DNA from: Micromonospora inyonensis
GTDB taxonomy: Bacteria > Actinomycetota > Actinomycetes > Mycobacteriales > Micromonosporaceae
Assembly: GCF_900091415.1 (NCBI RefSeq)
Contig: NZ_FMHU01000002.1
Coordinates: 2,046,001 to 2,110,000 of the forward strand
Length of the DNA: 64,000 nucleotides
Direction: 5' to 3'
The translations under genes were made by a program, and so were the position numbers. The notes beneath the pieces were generated by a model. It was not told the origin of the DNA. It saw only the letters and a list, made by a program, of their open reading frames with translations, and made no database searches. Positions 6,871 through 16,985 of this stretch are shown here, one piece after another (the first letter of the stretch is position 1; every line of letters begins with the position of its first letter).

Positions 6871-8222
6871 CAGGCGTCGCCGGTCGGGACGGCGCGTCGG
6901 GCCGCCGCAGCCGGCCCGGCGTCCCGCGCACAGCGGAAGCCGCTGAAGATCTGCCGGCGGATCGGATAGTCCCAGTTGCGGAAGGTGCCCCGGCAGGCGG
7001 CCCGGTCGGTGCCGAAGGAGCCGCCGCGCAGCACCCGGTGGTCGTCGCCGAAGAAGACCTCGGAGTACTCCCGGTAGGGGAAGGCGGTGAAGCCCGGGTG
7101 CCCCCGGAAGGTGGTCGACGTCCACTCCCACACGTCCCCGATCAGCTGGTGCACGCCGAGCGGGGACGCCCCGGCCGGGTAGGCGCCGACCGGTGCCGGC
7201 CAGAGGTGACGCTGGTCGAGGTTGGCGTGGGCGGCGGTCGGCTCCTCGTCACCCCAGGGGTAGCGGCGCGAGCGGCCGGTGGCCGGGTCCCAGCGGGCGG
7301 CCTTCTCCCACTCCGCCTCGGTGGGCAGCCGCTTGCCGGCCCAGGCGGCGAACGCCTCCGCCTCGTGGAAGCAGACGTGCACCACCGGCTCGTCGTCCCG
7401 GACCGGGGCCCACCGGCCGAACCGGCGGTACGCCCAGCCGTCGCCGTCGCGCCGCCAGTGCATCGGTGCGGTCAGCCCCTCGGCCCGCCGGTGCGCCCAG
7501 CCGGCCGGAGTCCACCACCGGGGCTCGTCGTACCCGCCGTCGGCGATGAACTCCCGGTACCGCCCGTTGGTGACCGGTGCGGCGTCGATGAGGTACGCGG
7601 GCAGGTCGACGGTGTGGGCGGGGCGCTCGTTGTCCAGCGACCACGGGTCGGTGGAGGTGCCCATGGTGAACGGTCCCGCCGGCACCAGCACCTCCCCGCC
7701 GACCCGGGCGGTCGGTTCGGGCGGTGAGGGCGCGGCGAGCACCGGCGGGCCGGAACGCAGCTGGTGGGTGGCGAGCATCGTCTCGTCGTGCTGCTGCTCG
7801 TGCTGGACGATCATGCCGAAGGCGAAACCGTCGGCGACCAGCGGCCGGTCGGTGAAGCGCACCCGCTCCAGCAGGTCGTGCACCTTCTTCCGGACGGTCG
7901 CCACATAGGCGCGGGCCTCCCGGGGCGGCAGCAGCGGCAGGGCCGGTCGGTCCCGGCGGGGCTGCTTGAACGCGTCGTAGAGGTCGTCGATGTCCCGCCG
8001 AACCGGTTCCCGGCCGCCGACGTCGCGGACCAGCCAGAGCTCTTCCTGGTTGCCGACGTGCGCCAGGTCCCAGACCAGCGGGGACATCAGCGGAGAGTGC
8101 TGGCGGGTCAGGTCGTCGTCGTCGACCGCGTCGGTCAGCCCGGCGGTCCGGACCCGGGTGCGGGCCAACTCGGCCGCGATCCGGTCGCGGAGGGTCTCCT
8201 CGTCCCACTGGGTCGATGTCAC
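6870..8222 (-). CDS. egtB: Hercynine oxygenase / gamma-glutamyl-hercynylcysteine sulfoxide synthase
   Basis: A 450-residue non-heme iron enzyme. The N-terminal DinB-like half holds the iron histidines (LAHVGNQEELW and VQHEQQHDETML); the C-terminal half is a formylglycine-generating-enzyme fold (PAGPFTMGT near residue 205, LPTEAEWEKAARW, LIGDVWEWT and VLRGGSFGT). It joins gamma-Glu-Cys to hercynine with O2. The GTG start at 8222 overlaps the egtA stop (GTGA), so the genes are coupled. No truncation seen. Confidence 0.95.
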   Translation of the reverse strand: MTSTQWDEETLRDRIAAELARTRVRTAGLTDAVDDDDLTRQHSPLMSPLVWDLAHVGNQEELWLVRDVGGREPVRRDIDDLYDAFKQPRRDRPALPLLPPREARAYVATVRKKVHDLLERVRFTDRPLVADGFAFGMIVQHEQQHDETMLATHQLRSGPPVLAAPSPPEPTARVGGEVLVPAGPFTMGTSTDPWSLDNERPAHTVDLPAYLIDAAPVTNGRYREFIADGGYDEPRWWTPAGWAHRRAEGLTAPMHWRRDGDGWAYRRFGRWAPVRDDEPVVHVCFHEAEAFAAWAGKRLPTEAEWEKAARWDPATGRSRRYPWGDEEPTAAHANLDQRHLWPAPVGAYPAGASPLGVHQLIGDVWEWTSTTFRGHPGFTAFPYREYSEVFFGDDHRVLRGGSFGTDRAACRGTFRNWDYPIRRQIFSGFRCARDAGPAAAARRAVPTGDA

Positions 8223-9454
8223 CGTACGTTCCTCTCCGCGACGGCCCGACGCCGTCGTACACCTCGAACGATCTCCTCGGACGTACCCGCCGGCAGGTCG
8301 AAGCGGGACAGGGCCGCCAACGCCAGGTCGAGCAGCTCCACCGCGGCCCGCGCGACCGGTGGATCGGCAAGCCCGTAGCGGGCCGCCTGGTACCAGCGGT
8401 CCGCCACCGGAGCGCCGCACGCCGCCGCCGCAGCGGTCGTCGCCGGGTCGCCGAACAGGGCCGCCACCACCGCGACGGGCACCATCCAGTCCCGGCCCGG
8501 CTGGGCGTCCAGGTAGCGGACCTCGAGGTAGCCCCGGGGCCGGACCGGTGGGAAGAGGGTGCTCAGGTGGTAGTCGAGGTCGTCGGTGGTGGGCGGTCGC
8601 GGTAGTGCCCCGTCGATCCAGTCGGCGAAGGTGATCCCCGGCGGCACGGTCCAGTCCGGGCCGTCGGCGCGGACGCAGAGCAGCGGAGCGGCGAGCGCGT
8701 ACCCGGTCCAGGCCGCGACCGGGTCCCGGTTCCCGTCGGCGGGCTGCCACACCGGCCGGGTGCGGGTCGGGTCGATGGTGAGCCACGCGGCCATCCGCGC
8801 CGATGCCCAGCCGGTGAGCCGGCCGGCGTGCCGGTCGGCGGTGGCGAAGGCCGCCAGCAGCGGCGGGCCGACGGCATGGGCCGCCGTCCACCGGGCCGTC
8901 AGATCGGCTTCCTCCCCCGCGTCCAGGCAGACCTGGAGCCCGGCGGTGCTGAACATCATGGTCCGCCCGGCCGGTCCGCGCCGGTCGAAGGCACGGCGCA
9001 TGGCGTGGTAACGGGGGGTGTCCACGACGGGCTGGGGGACCCGATGGGGATCGATGCCGCTGCGGCCCAGGGACAGGCCAGCGGTGTCCAACAGCCGGGT
9101 CAGCTCACCGACGTCCGCGTCGGTGCCGGTGAGCAGGGCCGCGAGCGAGGGTCGCGGCGGGGTGGAGAGTTCCACCTGCCCGCCGGGCTCCACGGTGACC
9201 GTACTGCCGTGGTGGAGCCGCTCGGCCGGGCTCGTGCTGTCCAGGGTGGTGGGGCTGTGCCGCCCCAGTGCCGCGCGCAGCCGGTCCCGGTCGACGGGAC
9301 GGGCCGGGTCCGCGGCGTCGTGCACGGTCCATTCCAGCTCGACACCGGTGAGGATCGGGGGACCGGTCTTGAAGCAGATCCGGGCGATGTGGCCGGCGGC
9401 GGCACCGGCCTCCCGCAGGATCGCCGAGCGGTCCAGCTCCGGCGACATCACCAT
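8219..9454 (-). CDS. egtA: Glutamate-cysteine ligase of ergothioneine synthesis
   Basis: A 411-residue GCS2-family ligase that makes gamma-glutamylcysteine, the sulfur donor for EgtB. Family features include the substrate strand LTGVELEWTVHD near residue 35, QVELSTPPRPS, and PRGYLEVRYLDAQPG in the C-terminal third. ATG 9454 (AAGGA six bases upstream) is preferred over the nearby ATG 9448. It heads the egtABCD transcription unit. Confidence 0.93.
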   Translation of the reverse strand: MVMSPELDRSAILREAGAAAGHIARICFKTGPPILTGVELEWTVHDAADPARPVDRDRLRAALGRHSPTTLDSTSPAERLHHGSTVTVEPGGQVELSTPPRPSLAALLTGTDADVGELTRLLDTAGLSLGRSGIDPHRVPQPVVDTPRYHAMRRAFDRRGPAGRTMMFSTAGLQVCLDAGEEADLTARWTAAHAVGPPLLAAFATADRHAGRLTGWASARMAAWLTIDPTRTRPVWQPADGNRDPVAAWTGYALAAPLLCVRADGPDWTVPPGITFADWIDGALPRPPTTDDLDYHLSTLFPPVRPRGYLEVRYLDAQPGRDWMVPVAVVAALFGDPATTAAAAACGAPVADRWYQAARYGLADPPVARAAVELLDLALAALSRFDLPAGTSEEIVRGVRRRRAVAERNVR

Positions 9455-9570
9455 CTGTGGTCCTTCCCCGAGCCGTTCGTCGACACCGGGCCCACCGGCG
9501 CGAACCGGGGCGGCGGCCCTTCCGCGTCATGTCTAGCAGACGAACGACAGTCGTCGCTCGTCGTACGAGG

Positions 9571-10329
9571 TCAGCGGGGCGGCGACGGTCGGTCGGCCGG
9601 TGGACTGGTCCGCTGGTGGGCTGTCGGCCGCCCGCCCGGGGAGGACGGGTGGCCGCCCGGGGACGAGGGGCGGTCGCCCGGGGAGGCGGGGTGCTCGCCC
9701 GGGGAGGCGGTCACCAGGCCCCGGCAGTACGCGTCGACCCGCCCGGGACCGCCGGCCGCCTCGACGAGCGGACGGAAGGTGGGATTCTCCAGTGACGTGG
9801 CCCGCTGGTCGGCGGGTTTGGCCAGGTACGCGGTGCAGAGGCCCCGCTGCGCCGCAGGGCCGGGGGGATGCGGTCCGATGGAGCGTGGATGCCCCGAGCC
9901 AGGTGGGGACCCGGTGGTCGACGCACCGCTGCCGGTGGTCGGAGTGGGCACGGGCGCGCTTTCCGGCGGTACCGGGACGCCCGTGGTCGGCGCGGGTGGG
10001 GCCGGGGGTGGGTCGGACCGGTCCAGGCCGACGGCGGCCACCGCCACCCCGGCGGTCGCCGCGACCGCGAACCCGGCCAGCCAGACCGCGGCGCGGGCGG
10101 TGCGGCGCGGACGGGCCGGCCCGGTTGCGGGGCGCTGCGCCCGGGCGGCCCGGAAGGCGGCCAGCGCGGCGTCCTCCCCCGCCAGCTCGTCGGGGCGGGC
10201 CGGCGCGACGGCGGCGGCCAGCAGCCGGGCGACGGGATCGTCGGACCGCTCGGCGTGACCGGTCGCGACGGTGTCGAGCAGCCGTTCGGCCGTCCGCTCG
10301 TCCGGACGGCGGGATCGACGGAAACGCAT
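9571..10329 (-). CDS. Single-pass membrane protein, possible anti-sigma partner of the upstream ECF sigma factor
   Basis: About 252 residues: a basic cytoplasmic part of about 85 residues, one transmembrane helix (AAVWLAGFAVAATAGVAVAAV), then a Pro/Ser/Thr-rich outer part with a short Cys-containing core (RGLCTAYLAKPAD and VDAYCRGLV) and a C-terminal repeat. ATG 10329 has GGGGAG six bases upstream; GTG 10344 is an alternative. It lies directly behind a sigma-factor gene, the usual place for an anti-sigma factor. The cytoplasmic zinc motif (HxxxCxxC) common in that family is absent, so the role is inference. Confidence 0.55.
   Translation of the reverse strand: MRFRRSRRPDERTAERLLDTVATGHAERSDDPVARLLAAAVAPARPDELAGEDAALAAFRAARAQRPATGPARPRRTARAAVWLAGFAVAATAGVAVAAVGLDRSDPPPAPPAPTTGVPVPPESAPVPTPTTGSGASTTGSPPGSGHPRSIGPHPPGPAAQRGLCTAYLAKPADQRATSLENPTFRPLVEAAGGPGRVDAYCRGLVTASPGEHPASPGDRPSSPGGHPSSPGGRPTAHQRTSPPADRPSPPR
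9633..9716. repeat. Four tandem 21-bp repeats inside a coding region
   Basis: The core CGCCCGGGGA recurs at 9633, 9654, 9675 and 9696, exactly 21 bases apart. In the minus-strand gene it encodes heptads of the type SPGxxPx at the extreme C-terminus. Copy-number change would keep the frame. Confidence 0.8.
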
Positions 10330-10345
10330 CCAGGCTCCCCTCACG

Positions 10346-10972
10346 TCAACCGTCCGCCGGTTCGGTTCGGGGCGGGCCCGGCAGCTGCCGGCCCCGGCCG
10401 GGACGTGGGCGGGGTGGAGTGACCGGGGACGACGTGCCGTCGGCGTCGCCGAGGAGCCCGGCGAGCCGGCGCAGGCCCCGGTGGGCGGCGGTGCGGACCG
10501 CGCCGGCCCGTCTGCCCAGCACCCGGGCGGCGGACTCGGCGTCCAGCCCGATCACCGCCCGGAGCAGGACCGCTTCCGCCTCGCGGGGCGGCAGCGTGGC
10601 GATCAGCGCGATCGCCGACTCGGTGCCGAGGGTCTCCCCGGCGTTCTCGGCGGTGTCGCTGTCGCCGGGCAGCTCACTGAGGGACTGCACCGGCACCGGT
10701 ACGGACGGCCGGCGGCGCTGCCGACGCAGGTGGTCCATGGCCCTGTTGCGGGCGATGGTGACCGCCCAGGCCCGGAACTCACCGCCGGTGAAGGTGGCGA
10801 GGTCCCGGGCGACCTGGAGCCAGGTCTCCGAGGCGACGTCCTCGGCGTCCGCACCGACCAGGGCGGTGAGGTAACGCAACAGGCCCGGTTGCAGGGTGCG
10901 GTAGAGGAGACGGAACGCCTCCTCGTCGCCGTTCTGCGCGGCGGCCACCACCGCGTTCAGGTCACCGGTCAT
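10346..10972 (-). CDS. ECF RNA polymerase sigma factor
   Basis: A 208-residue sigma factor. Region 2 includes FRLLYRTLQPGLLRYL, DVASETWLQVARDL and AWAVTIARNRAMDHLRRQ (residues 20-100); region 4 includes LPPREAEAVLLRAVIGL and AAHRGLRRLA (residues 130-185). ATG 10972 gives a normal ECF N-terminus (MTGDLNAVVAAAQNGDEEAF); longer upstream starts would add an unrelated arm. The ribosome site is weak. It is followed after 16 bases by a membrane protein that may hold it inactive. Regulon unknown. Confidence 0.85.
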   Translation of the reverse strand: MTGDLNAVVAAAQNGDEEAFRLLYRTLQPGLLRYLTALVGADAEDVASETWLQVARDLATFTGGEFRAWAVTIARNRAMDHLRRQRRRPSVPVPVQSLSELPGDSDTAENAGETLGTESAIALIATLPPREAEAVLLRAVIGLDAESAARVLGRRAGAVRTAAHRGLRRLAGLLGDADGTSSPVTPPRPRPGRGRQLPGPPRTEPADG

Positions 10973-11476
10973 CGGGGGGTCGATCCTGCCACGTGTCCAT
11001 CCGGGTCCGACCGTTCGGGGTCGGTGCCGTCGACGCCGGACCGGACCTTCACCCGCACCATCAGCCCCCCGCTGGCCTCGCACCAGCCGTGGCCGAGACG
11101 GCACGGCGCGCACCGGGGCGGAACCGCCCGTCACGGCGGATCCCGCGCCCCGGTCGGGGTCGACCCGAGTCGGTAACGGTAGGGGGCAGGTCACCCAGCG
11201 ACAAGGCAGCATCACAAGTAAAACAAGTGACATAAATCAACGAATCGCTACGGCGTGTCGACGTAACGTCTGCCGACACCGGGACGCTCGCCAACCGCAG
11301 GGCGGCGTTCCCGCAGCGTACGAGCACATCCGTCGGCGCGACTCGGGGCCGACCGGCGGCTCGTCGGACGCCGGGACACCGCCCACCACGAGCCTTCGTC
11401 ACTCAGCGTGCCGCAACCACTGCGCCCCGCTCACTCTACCCGGGATCGCGCCCGGATAGCTCCGCGCGCCGGTGGG
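10973..11476. other. Divergent control region between the ECF sigma gene and a Ser/Thr kinase
   Basis: About 500 bases without a supported gene. An unusually AT-rich island lies near 11208-11250, holding the direct repeat ACAAGT-AAA-ACAAGT and a minus-strand TTGATT-like element. It probably carries the sigma-gene promoter, far from its start codon (over 230 bases of leader), but no convincing -35/-10 pair was identified. Confidence 0.35.
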
Positions 11477-11482
11477 TACGGT
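11477..11482 (+). promoter_or_regulatory. -10 element for a probably leaderless kinase mRNA
   Basis: TACGGT fits the actinobacterial TANNNT -10 consensus and ends six bases before the GTG at 11489, the spacing expected if transcription starts on the start codon. There is no Shine-Dalgarno sequence before that GTG, which agrees with leaderless initiation. Confidence 0.4.
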
Positions 11483-11488
11483 ATTGCG

Positions 11489-12883
11489 GTGTTGTCTTCC
11501 GGAGTCGTGCTCAGCGGTCGGTACCGCTTGGACGAACGTGTCGCCACCGGCGGCATGGGCGATGTCTGGCGCGCGTCCGACGTGGTGCTGGGGCGGCAGG
11601 TGGCGGTCAAGATCCTGCTGCCCGCGCTGGTCTCCGACCCCGACTTCATCGCCCGGTTCCGCGCCGAGGCCCGGATGATGGCGGCGCTGCGCCACCCCGG
11701 GATCGTGCAGGTCTACGACTGCGGCCAGGACGAGCTGCCCGAGGGCGGCACGGCCGACTACCTGGTGATGGAGTTCGTCCAGGGCAGACCGCTGTCCAGG
11801 CGCATCGAGGCCGACGGCACGCTCGGCGTCGCCGAGACCATGTCGGTGGTGGCCCAGGCCGCCGAGGCGCTGCACGCGGCGCACAGCGGCGGCATCGTGC
11901 ACCGGGACGTCAAGCCGAGCAACCTGATGGTCCAGGAGAGCGGCGCGGTCGTCCTCGTCGACTTCGGCGTGGCCCGCTCGACCAACGTCACCAGCATCAC
12001 CAGCACCAACGCCGTTCCGGGCACCGCGCTCTACATGGCGCCGGAACAGGCCGCCGGCCGGCCGGTCTCGGCCGCCACCGACATCTACGCTCTCGGCGCG
12101 GTCGCGTACTGCTGCCTCACCGGCGGTCCGCCGTTCACCGGCGACAACCCGCTCCAGGTGGCCGTGCGCCATCTGGACGACGAACCGCCACCGCTGCCGG
12201 CCGAGATCCCCGCGCCCGTGCGGGACCTCGTCTTCCGGGCGTTGGCCAAGGAGCCGGCCGAGCGGTACGCCTCCGGCGCCGAGATGGCCGTCGCCGCGCG
12301 GGCGGCGGCGGGCGCCGCGACGGCCACCACGGCCGGCGGCACGCCCACGGTGCCGGTCCGCGGCCCGCTGCGGCTCTCCGGGCCGGACACCCGCACCGAC
12401 CTGCCCGCCGTGGGGTCCACCGGTGCGGCCGGTGCACGCAACCGGCGGCGCGGTCCCCTGGTGGGCGCGGTCGCGGCGGTGCTGGTGGCCATCACCGGCC
12501 TGGTCACGGCGATGAGCCTGACCAACGACGGTTCGGCGCCGGCCACCAACCTGCGGACCACCCCGTCCGCGACGGTCCCGAGCGGCGATCCCCAGGGGCC
12601 GGGGCCGGCCGAGGAGACCACGCCGGGACCGAACCGCCCGAACCGCCCCGGCTGGCCGACCGGTCGCCCCTCGGCCGGCGCGACGGTGACCCCGAGCCCG
12701 GGGCCGAGCGACTCCGGCGAACCGGTCCCGTCGACCGAACCGACCGGCGCGCCGACCACCACGCCACCGGTGGCAGCCACCACGACTCCGGCGACCGAGC
12801 CGACCGACCCGGCTCCCACGACCGGCCAGACGACGACCGCCCCGCCCGGAGGCGGCAACGGCGGGGCGGACGGCCCCGCCTGA
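11489..12883 (+). CDS. Membrane Ser/Thr protein kinase (PknB type) with a Pro/Thr-rich outer tail
   Basis: About 464 residues. Kinase motifs in order: glycine loop ATGGMGDVW, ATP lysine in VAVKILLP, HRDVKPSNLM catalytic loop, DFGVA, APEQ and DIYALGAVAY (residues 10-270). One transmembrane helix (LVGAVAAVLVAITGLVTAM) near residue 340 is followed by a low-complexity Pro/Thr/Gly tail without PASTA domains. GTG 11489 is chosen because the fold begins at LSGRYRL shortly after it; an in-frame start at 11408 would add an unrelated arm. The sensor ligand is unknown. Confidence 0.88.
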   Translation: MLSSGVVLSGRYRLDERVATGGMGDVWRASDVVLGRQVAVKILLPALVSDPDFIARFRAEARMMAALRHPGIVQVYDCGQDELPEGGTADYLVMEFVQGRPLSRRIEADGTLGVAETMSVVAQAAEALHAAHSGGIVHRDVKPSNLMVQESGAVVLVDFGVARSTNVTSITSTNAVPGTALYMAPEQAAGRPVSAATDIYALGAVAYCCLTGGPPFTGDNPLQVAVRHLDDEPPPLPAEIPAPVRDLVFRALAKEPAERYASGAEMAVAARAAAGAATATTAGGTPTVPVRGPLRLSGPDTRTDLPAVGSTGAAGARNRRRGPLVGAVAAVLVAITGLVTAMSLTNDGSAPATNLRTTPSATVPSGDPQGPGPAEETTPGPNRPNRPGWPTGRPSAGATVTPSPGPSDSGEPVPSTEPTGAPTTTPPVAATTTPATEPTDPAPTTGQTTTAPPGGGNGGADGPA

Positions 12884-12907
12884 CCTCCGGGCAGGGTGCG
12901 AGGCAGG

Positions 12908-13606
12908 TCAGCGGTCGAGCAGCGTCCGCATCCGGTCGATCTCCACGTTCTGCTCGACCGCGACCGCGGTGGCGAACTCCGACAGGGTCAGGTCCGCACC
13001 GACCCGGAGCAGGTCGGTGGCCATCGCGACGGCACCCCGGTGATGATCGGTCATCATGCTGACGAAGAGCCGGTCGAAGTCCGCCCCCCGGACGGCGGCG
13101 AGGTGCCGCATCGCCTCCGGGGACTGCATGCCCCGCATGGCGCCGCTGCCGTGGCCGTGGCCGGTCGCCTCCGCAGGTAGTCCCCGGGTGGCGAGCCAGC
13201 CCCGCAACATCCCGACCTCCGGCCCCTGGCTGGCCCTGATCCGCTCGGCGAGGGCCCGCACCGCCGGGTCGCCGGCCCGCTGCCGGGCGAGATCGGCCAT
13301 CTCCAACGCCTGGCTGTGGTGCGGGATCATCGCCCGGACGAACGAGACGTCCGCGTCGTTGTAGCCGGGTGAGACGTCCGGGCGCACGTCGCTGCCGGCG
13401 CGGGTCACCGCGGACTCACCGGGACGCCCCGGAACGACCACCGGTGGGCCGTCCGGCACGGGCGTGGCGGTGGGGCGGGCGGCGGGTGGCAGGGGCTCTT
13501 CGGGCGGCTCGGGCGGCTCGGCGGCGAACCGCAGCAGCAGGGCGGCCGCGCCCACCACCAACAGCACCATGGCAACGGCCAGGAACCGTCCATGTCGGAC
13601 CGTCAT
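12908..13606 (-). CDS. DUF305 family exported protein
   Basis: A 232-residue protein with an N-terminal signal or anchor helix (VAMVLLVVGAAALLL), a Pro-rich linker and two DUF305 repeats. Each repeat carries the His/Met pattern of the family: FVRAMIPHHSQALEMADLA and FVSMMTDHHRGAVAMATDL. The start ATG 13606 has GGGGAGGGG upstream. DUF305 proteins are ferritin-like four-helix proteins, often linked to metal (copper) handling; a specific role here is unproven. It converges with the kinase gene 25 bases away. Confidence 0.82.
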   Translation of the reverse strand: MTVRHGRFLAVAMVLLVVGAAALLLRFAAEPPEPPEEPLPPAARPTATPVPDGPPVVVPGRPGESAVTRAGSDVRPDVSPGYNDADVSFVRAMIPHHSQALEMADLARQRAGDPAVRALAERIRASQGPEVGMLRGWLATRGLPAEATGHGHGSGAMRGMQSPEAMRHLAAVRGADFDRLFVSMMTDHHRGAVAMATDLLRVGADLTLSEFATAVAVEQNVEIDRMRTLLDR

Positions 13607-13736
13607 CGACACCCCTCCCCCTCCGCATGGCGCACGAGACCGTGGTGTCCACTTTCGCCACCTGGGCCACATCGACTGCTATCGTCAGGTTGCAAGGCGC
13701 CCTCGTACCATAGCCTTCCGTCGAAGGATGCCGACG

Positions 13737-15188
<1,452 letters not shown>

Positions 15189-15245
15189 TCCGGCCACGTC
15201 CTCGGCCCGGCCCCTGCGGGGGGCCGAGCCGAGGCACGTCCCGGA

Positions 15246-16250
15246 TCAGGCCGGCGGTAGCCGGTACTCGCGCCGGCCGCCGGTCGCGGTGACCACCCGG
15301 ACCTCGCCGCTGCGCAGGCCGTACGTCACCGACCACCGGGTGTGCCCCTGCCGGACGTCGTCGAGCAGCTCCAGCGCCGCCGGAGCGTCCAGCCGCCCAT
15401 GGGCGGCGGTCAGCGCCTCGGCGAGCACGCGGTAGCGACGGTCGTCGCGTCGCCGCTGCTCCGGGACGTCGACCACCGGCACGTTCGTCAGCGCCTGCCA
15501 GCTCCCGCCACCCGGCTGCACCCGCATCCGACCGTCGACGAACTCCACCACCGCCGACGCTCCGGTCTCGTCGGCGAGCAGGTAGTGCAGTGGCGGGCCG
15601 CCCTCGAAGTCGAGGTTGTACCGCTGGAACACCCGCACCGCCTCGGCGACCGTGGCCGCCTCGTCGAGCACCAGCCGCAGGATCCGGACGCTGCCCACCC
15701 GGGGCAGCCCCGGCACCGGTTCGGCCCGGGCGTTGTCGTCGGCGGCCAGCCCCACCGCGAGGCCGCGCTCGTTCATCCCGTCGAAGGGCAGCAACGGGGC
15801 GTCGAGCAGCCGGCGGTCGCCGGTCGGGTCGGCCCCCAAGCCGAGGTAGGAGATGTCCACCAGGGAGACCGAGGCGTACCCGTCGGGCGGGTCGGTGCGC
15901 AGCACCATCGCCGGGTTGGGGTCCCAGTCGAAGTTGCGGGCGAACAGCGGCCGGTCCCGGTCGCCGAGGGCGGCGAAGAGCGAGCAACCGACCGGGCTGG
16001 GCGTGGGCCGGTCCAGGCCGGCCTGCGCGTCGTAGTCGCCGACGTAGGTCATCTCGTACAGGGGCAGGTCGTCGACGCGACGCAGGCTGGCCATGGTCCG
16101 CTCGGCCTCGGCCGGGGTCTGTCGGGAGGCGACCGGGGTGGACGGGGCGTCGGTCGGCCCGGCCGGCGCGCCGGTGACCGGTTCCGACCCTGAGCAGCCG
16201 GTCAGTGCCAGCAGCGCCACCAGACCGAGCACGAGCGCATGTCTCCGCAT
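15246..16250 (-). CDS. Lipoprotein of the linear-amide C-N hydrolase (Ntn) family
   Basis: A 334-residue protein with a lipobox (LALLALTGCSGS, Cys 19). The mature part contains VGCSLFAALGDRDRPLFARNFDW, resembling the nucleophile Cys and following strand of choloylglycine-hydrolase/penicillin-acylase-type enzymes, and later FDGMNERGLAVGLAADDN. These enzymes cleave amide bonds of small substrates. Substrate unknown; the nucleophile is not at the N-terminus, as would be needed after cleavage, so processing must be assumed. It converges with the LVIVD gene. Confidence 0.68.
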   Translation of the reverse strand: MRRHALVLGLVALLALTGCSGSEPVTGAPAGPTDAPSTPVASRQTPAEAERTMASLRRVDDLPLYEMTYVGDYDAQAGLDRPTPSPVGCSLFAALGDRDRPLFARNFDWDPNPAMVLRTDPPDGYASVSLVDISYLGLGADPTGDRRLLDAPLLPFDGMNERGLAVGLAADDNARAEPVPGLPRVGSVRILRLVLDEAATVAEAVRVFQRYNLDFEGGPPLHYLLADETGASAVVEFVDGRMRVQPGGGSWQALTNVPVVDVPEQRRRDDRRYRVLAEALTAAHGRLDAPAALELLDDVRQGHTRWSVTYGLRSGEVRVVTATGGRREYRLPPA

Positions 16251-16362
16251 AGCTGGAAGACGCTAGGTCAGCGGCGGCGGGTTGTCCACGGTGGTGGACC
16301 GACTCCGGTTTCCGGCCGCCACGGTCGGGTACCAGGAACGCCGAAGGGATGGTGAGGTGACG

Positions 16363-16584
16363 ATGAAGCGGAACGAATACCACGTGGTGCCGGACGGTCA
16401 GGGCTGGAAGGTCGAACAGGGCGGCAAGCAGGTCGGCCGGTACGACACCAAGCAGGTCGCGGTCGAGGCGGGGCGGAAGGCCGCACACGCCGACGAACCC
16501 AGCCAGCTCGTCGTCCACACCGCCGACGGCCGGATCGAGACCGAGTACACCTACAAGGACGACCCGTACCCGCCGGCGGGCTGA
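16363..16584 (+). CDS. DUF2188 family small protein
   Basis: 73 residues: KRNEYHVVPDGQGWKVEQGG and a C-terminal QLVVHTADGRIETEYTY pattern, as in DUF2188. ATG 16363 follows GGTGAGGTGACG. Members of unknown function are common in actinobacteria. Short, soluble and probably cytoplasmic. Confidence 0.72.
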   Translation: MKRNEYHVVPDGQGWKVEQGGKQVGRYDTKQVAVEAGRKAAHADEPSQLVVHTADGRIETEYTYKDDPYPPAG

Positions 16585-16601
16585 CGCCCCCGTCCGCACC
16601 A

Positions 16602-16650
16602 CCGACGGCCCGCCGGGCCACCAGCGTCGCTGGGACCGGCGGGCCGTCGG
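16602..16650. terminator. Strong bidirectional terminator hairpin
   Basis: Perfect 15-bp arms CCGACGGCCCGCCGG (16602-16616) and complement (16636-16650). The loop itself contains a CCAGCG/CGCTGG stem. It follows the DUF2188 gene and could also end a minus-strand transcript. Confidence 0.75.
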
Positions 16651-16721
16651 CGTACCCGCCCCGGTGCCACGGGATCAGCTTCCCGGGATCCGCGCCGGCT
16701 GGGCGGCGATGGCGGCCTCGG

Positions 16722-16868
16722 TCAGCGCCGGCCGTCCGCCGGGACTACCGACGGTGGCCCCGGCCGCCGCCACGGCCAGCGGGGTTCGTCGCGGAGCAGC
16801 CCGGCCGTGAGCGCGGCGACGAAGGCGTCCCGGCTCCGGTGGTTTCCACGGTCGTGGTCGCGCTCCAT
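16722..16868 (-). CDS. Small hypothetical protein or gene remnant
   Basis: 48 codons beginning MERDHDRGNHRSRDAFVAAL with nearly pure G/C at third positions, which suggests real coding. A second frame also looks coding up to 16675 (PALTEAAIAAQPARIPGS), so a single-base frameshift may have split a slightly longer gene that ends before the terminator at 16602-16650. No family recognised and the ribosome site is weak. The remainder of 16651-16985 shows nothing else. Confidence 0.3.
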   Translation of the reverse strand: MERDHDRGNHRSRDAFVAALTAGLLRDEPRWPWRRPGPPSVVPADGRR

Positions 16869-16985
16869 CCGTTCGCCGCCGGACCCCGCGGCGTGCTGCT
16901 GTCCCCGCCGTGCATCCACAGTAGAGTCGGAGCGTCCATCGGCCGTGGCGGGACGGTGTCGGCCGACGCAGGGAGTGTGAGCAGT

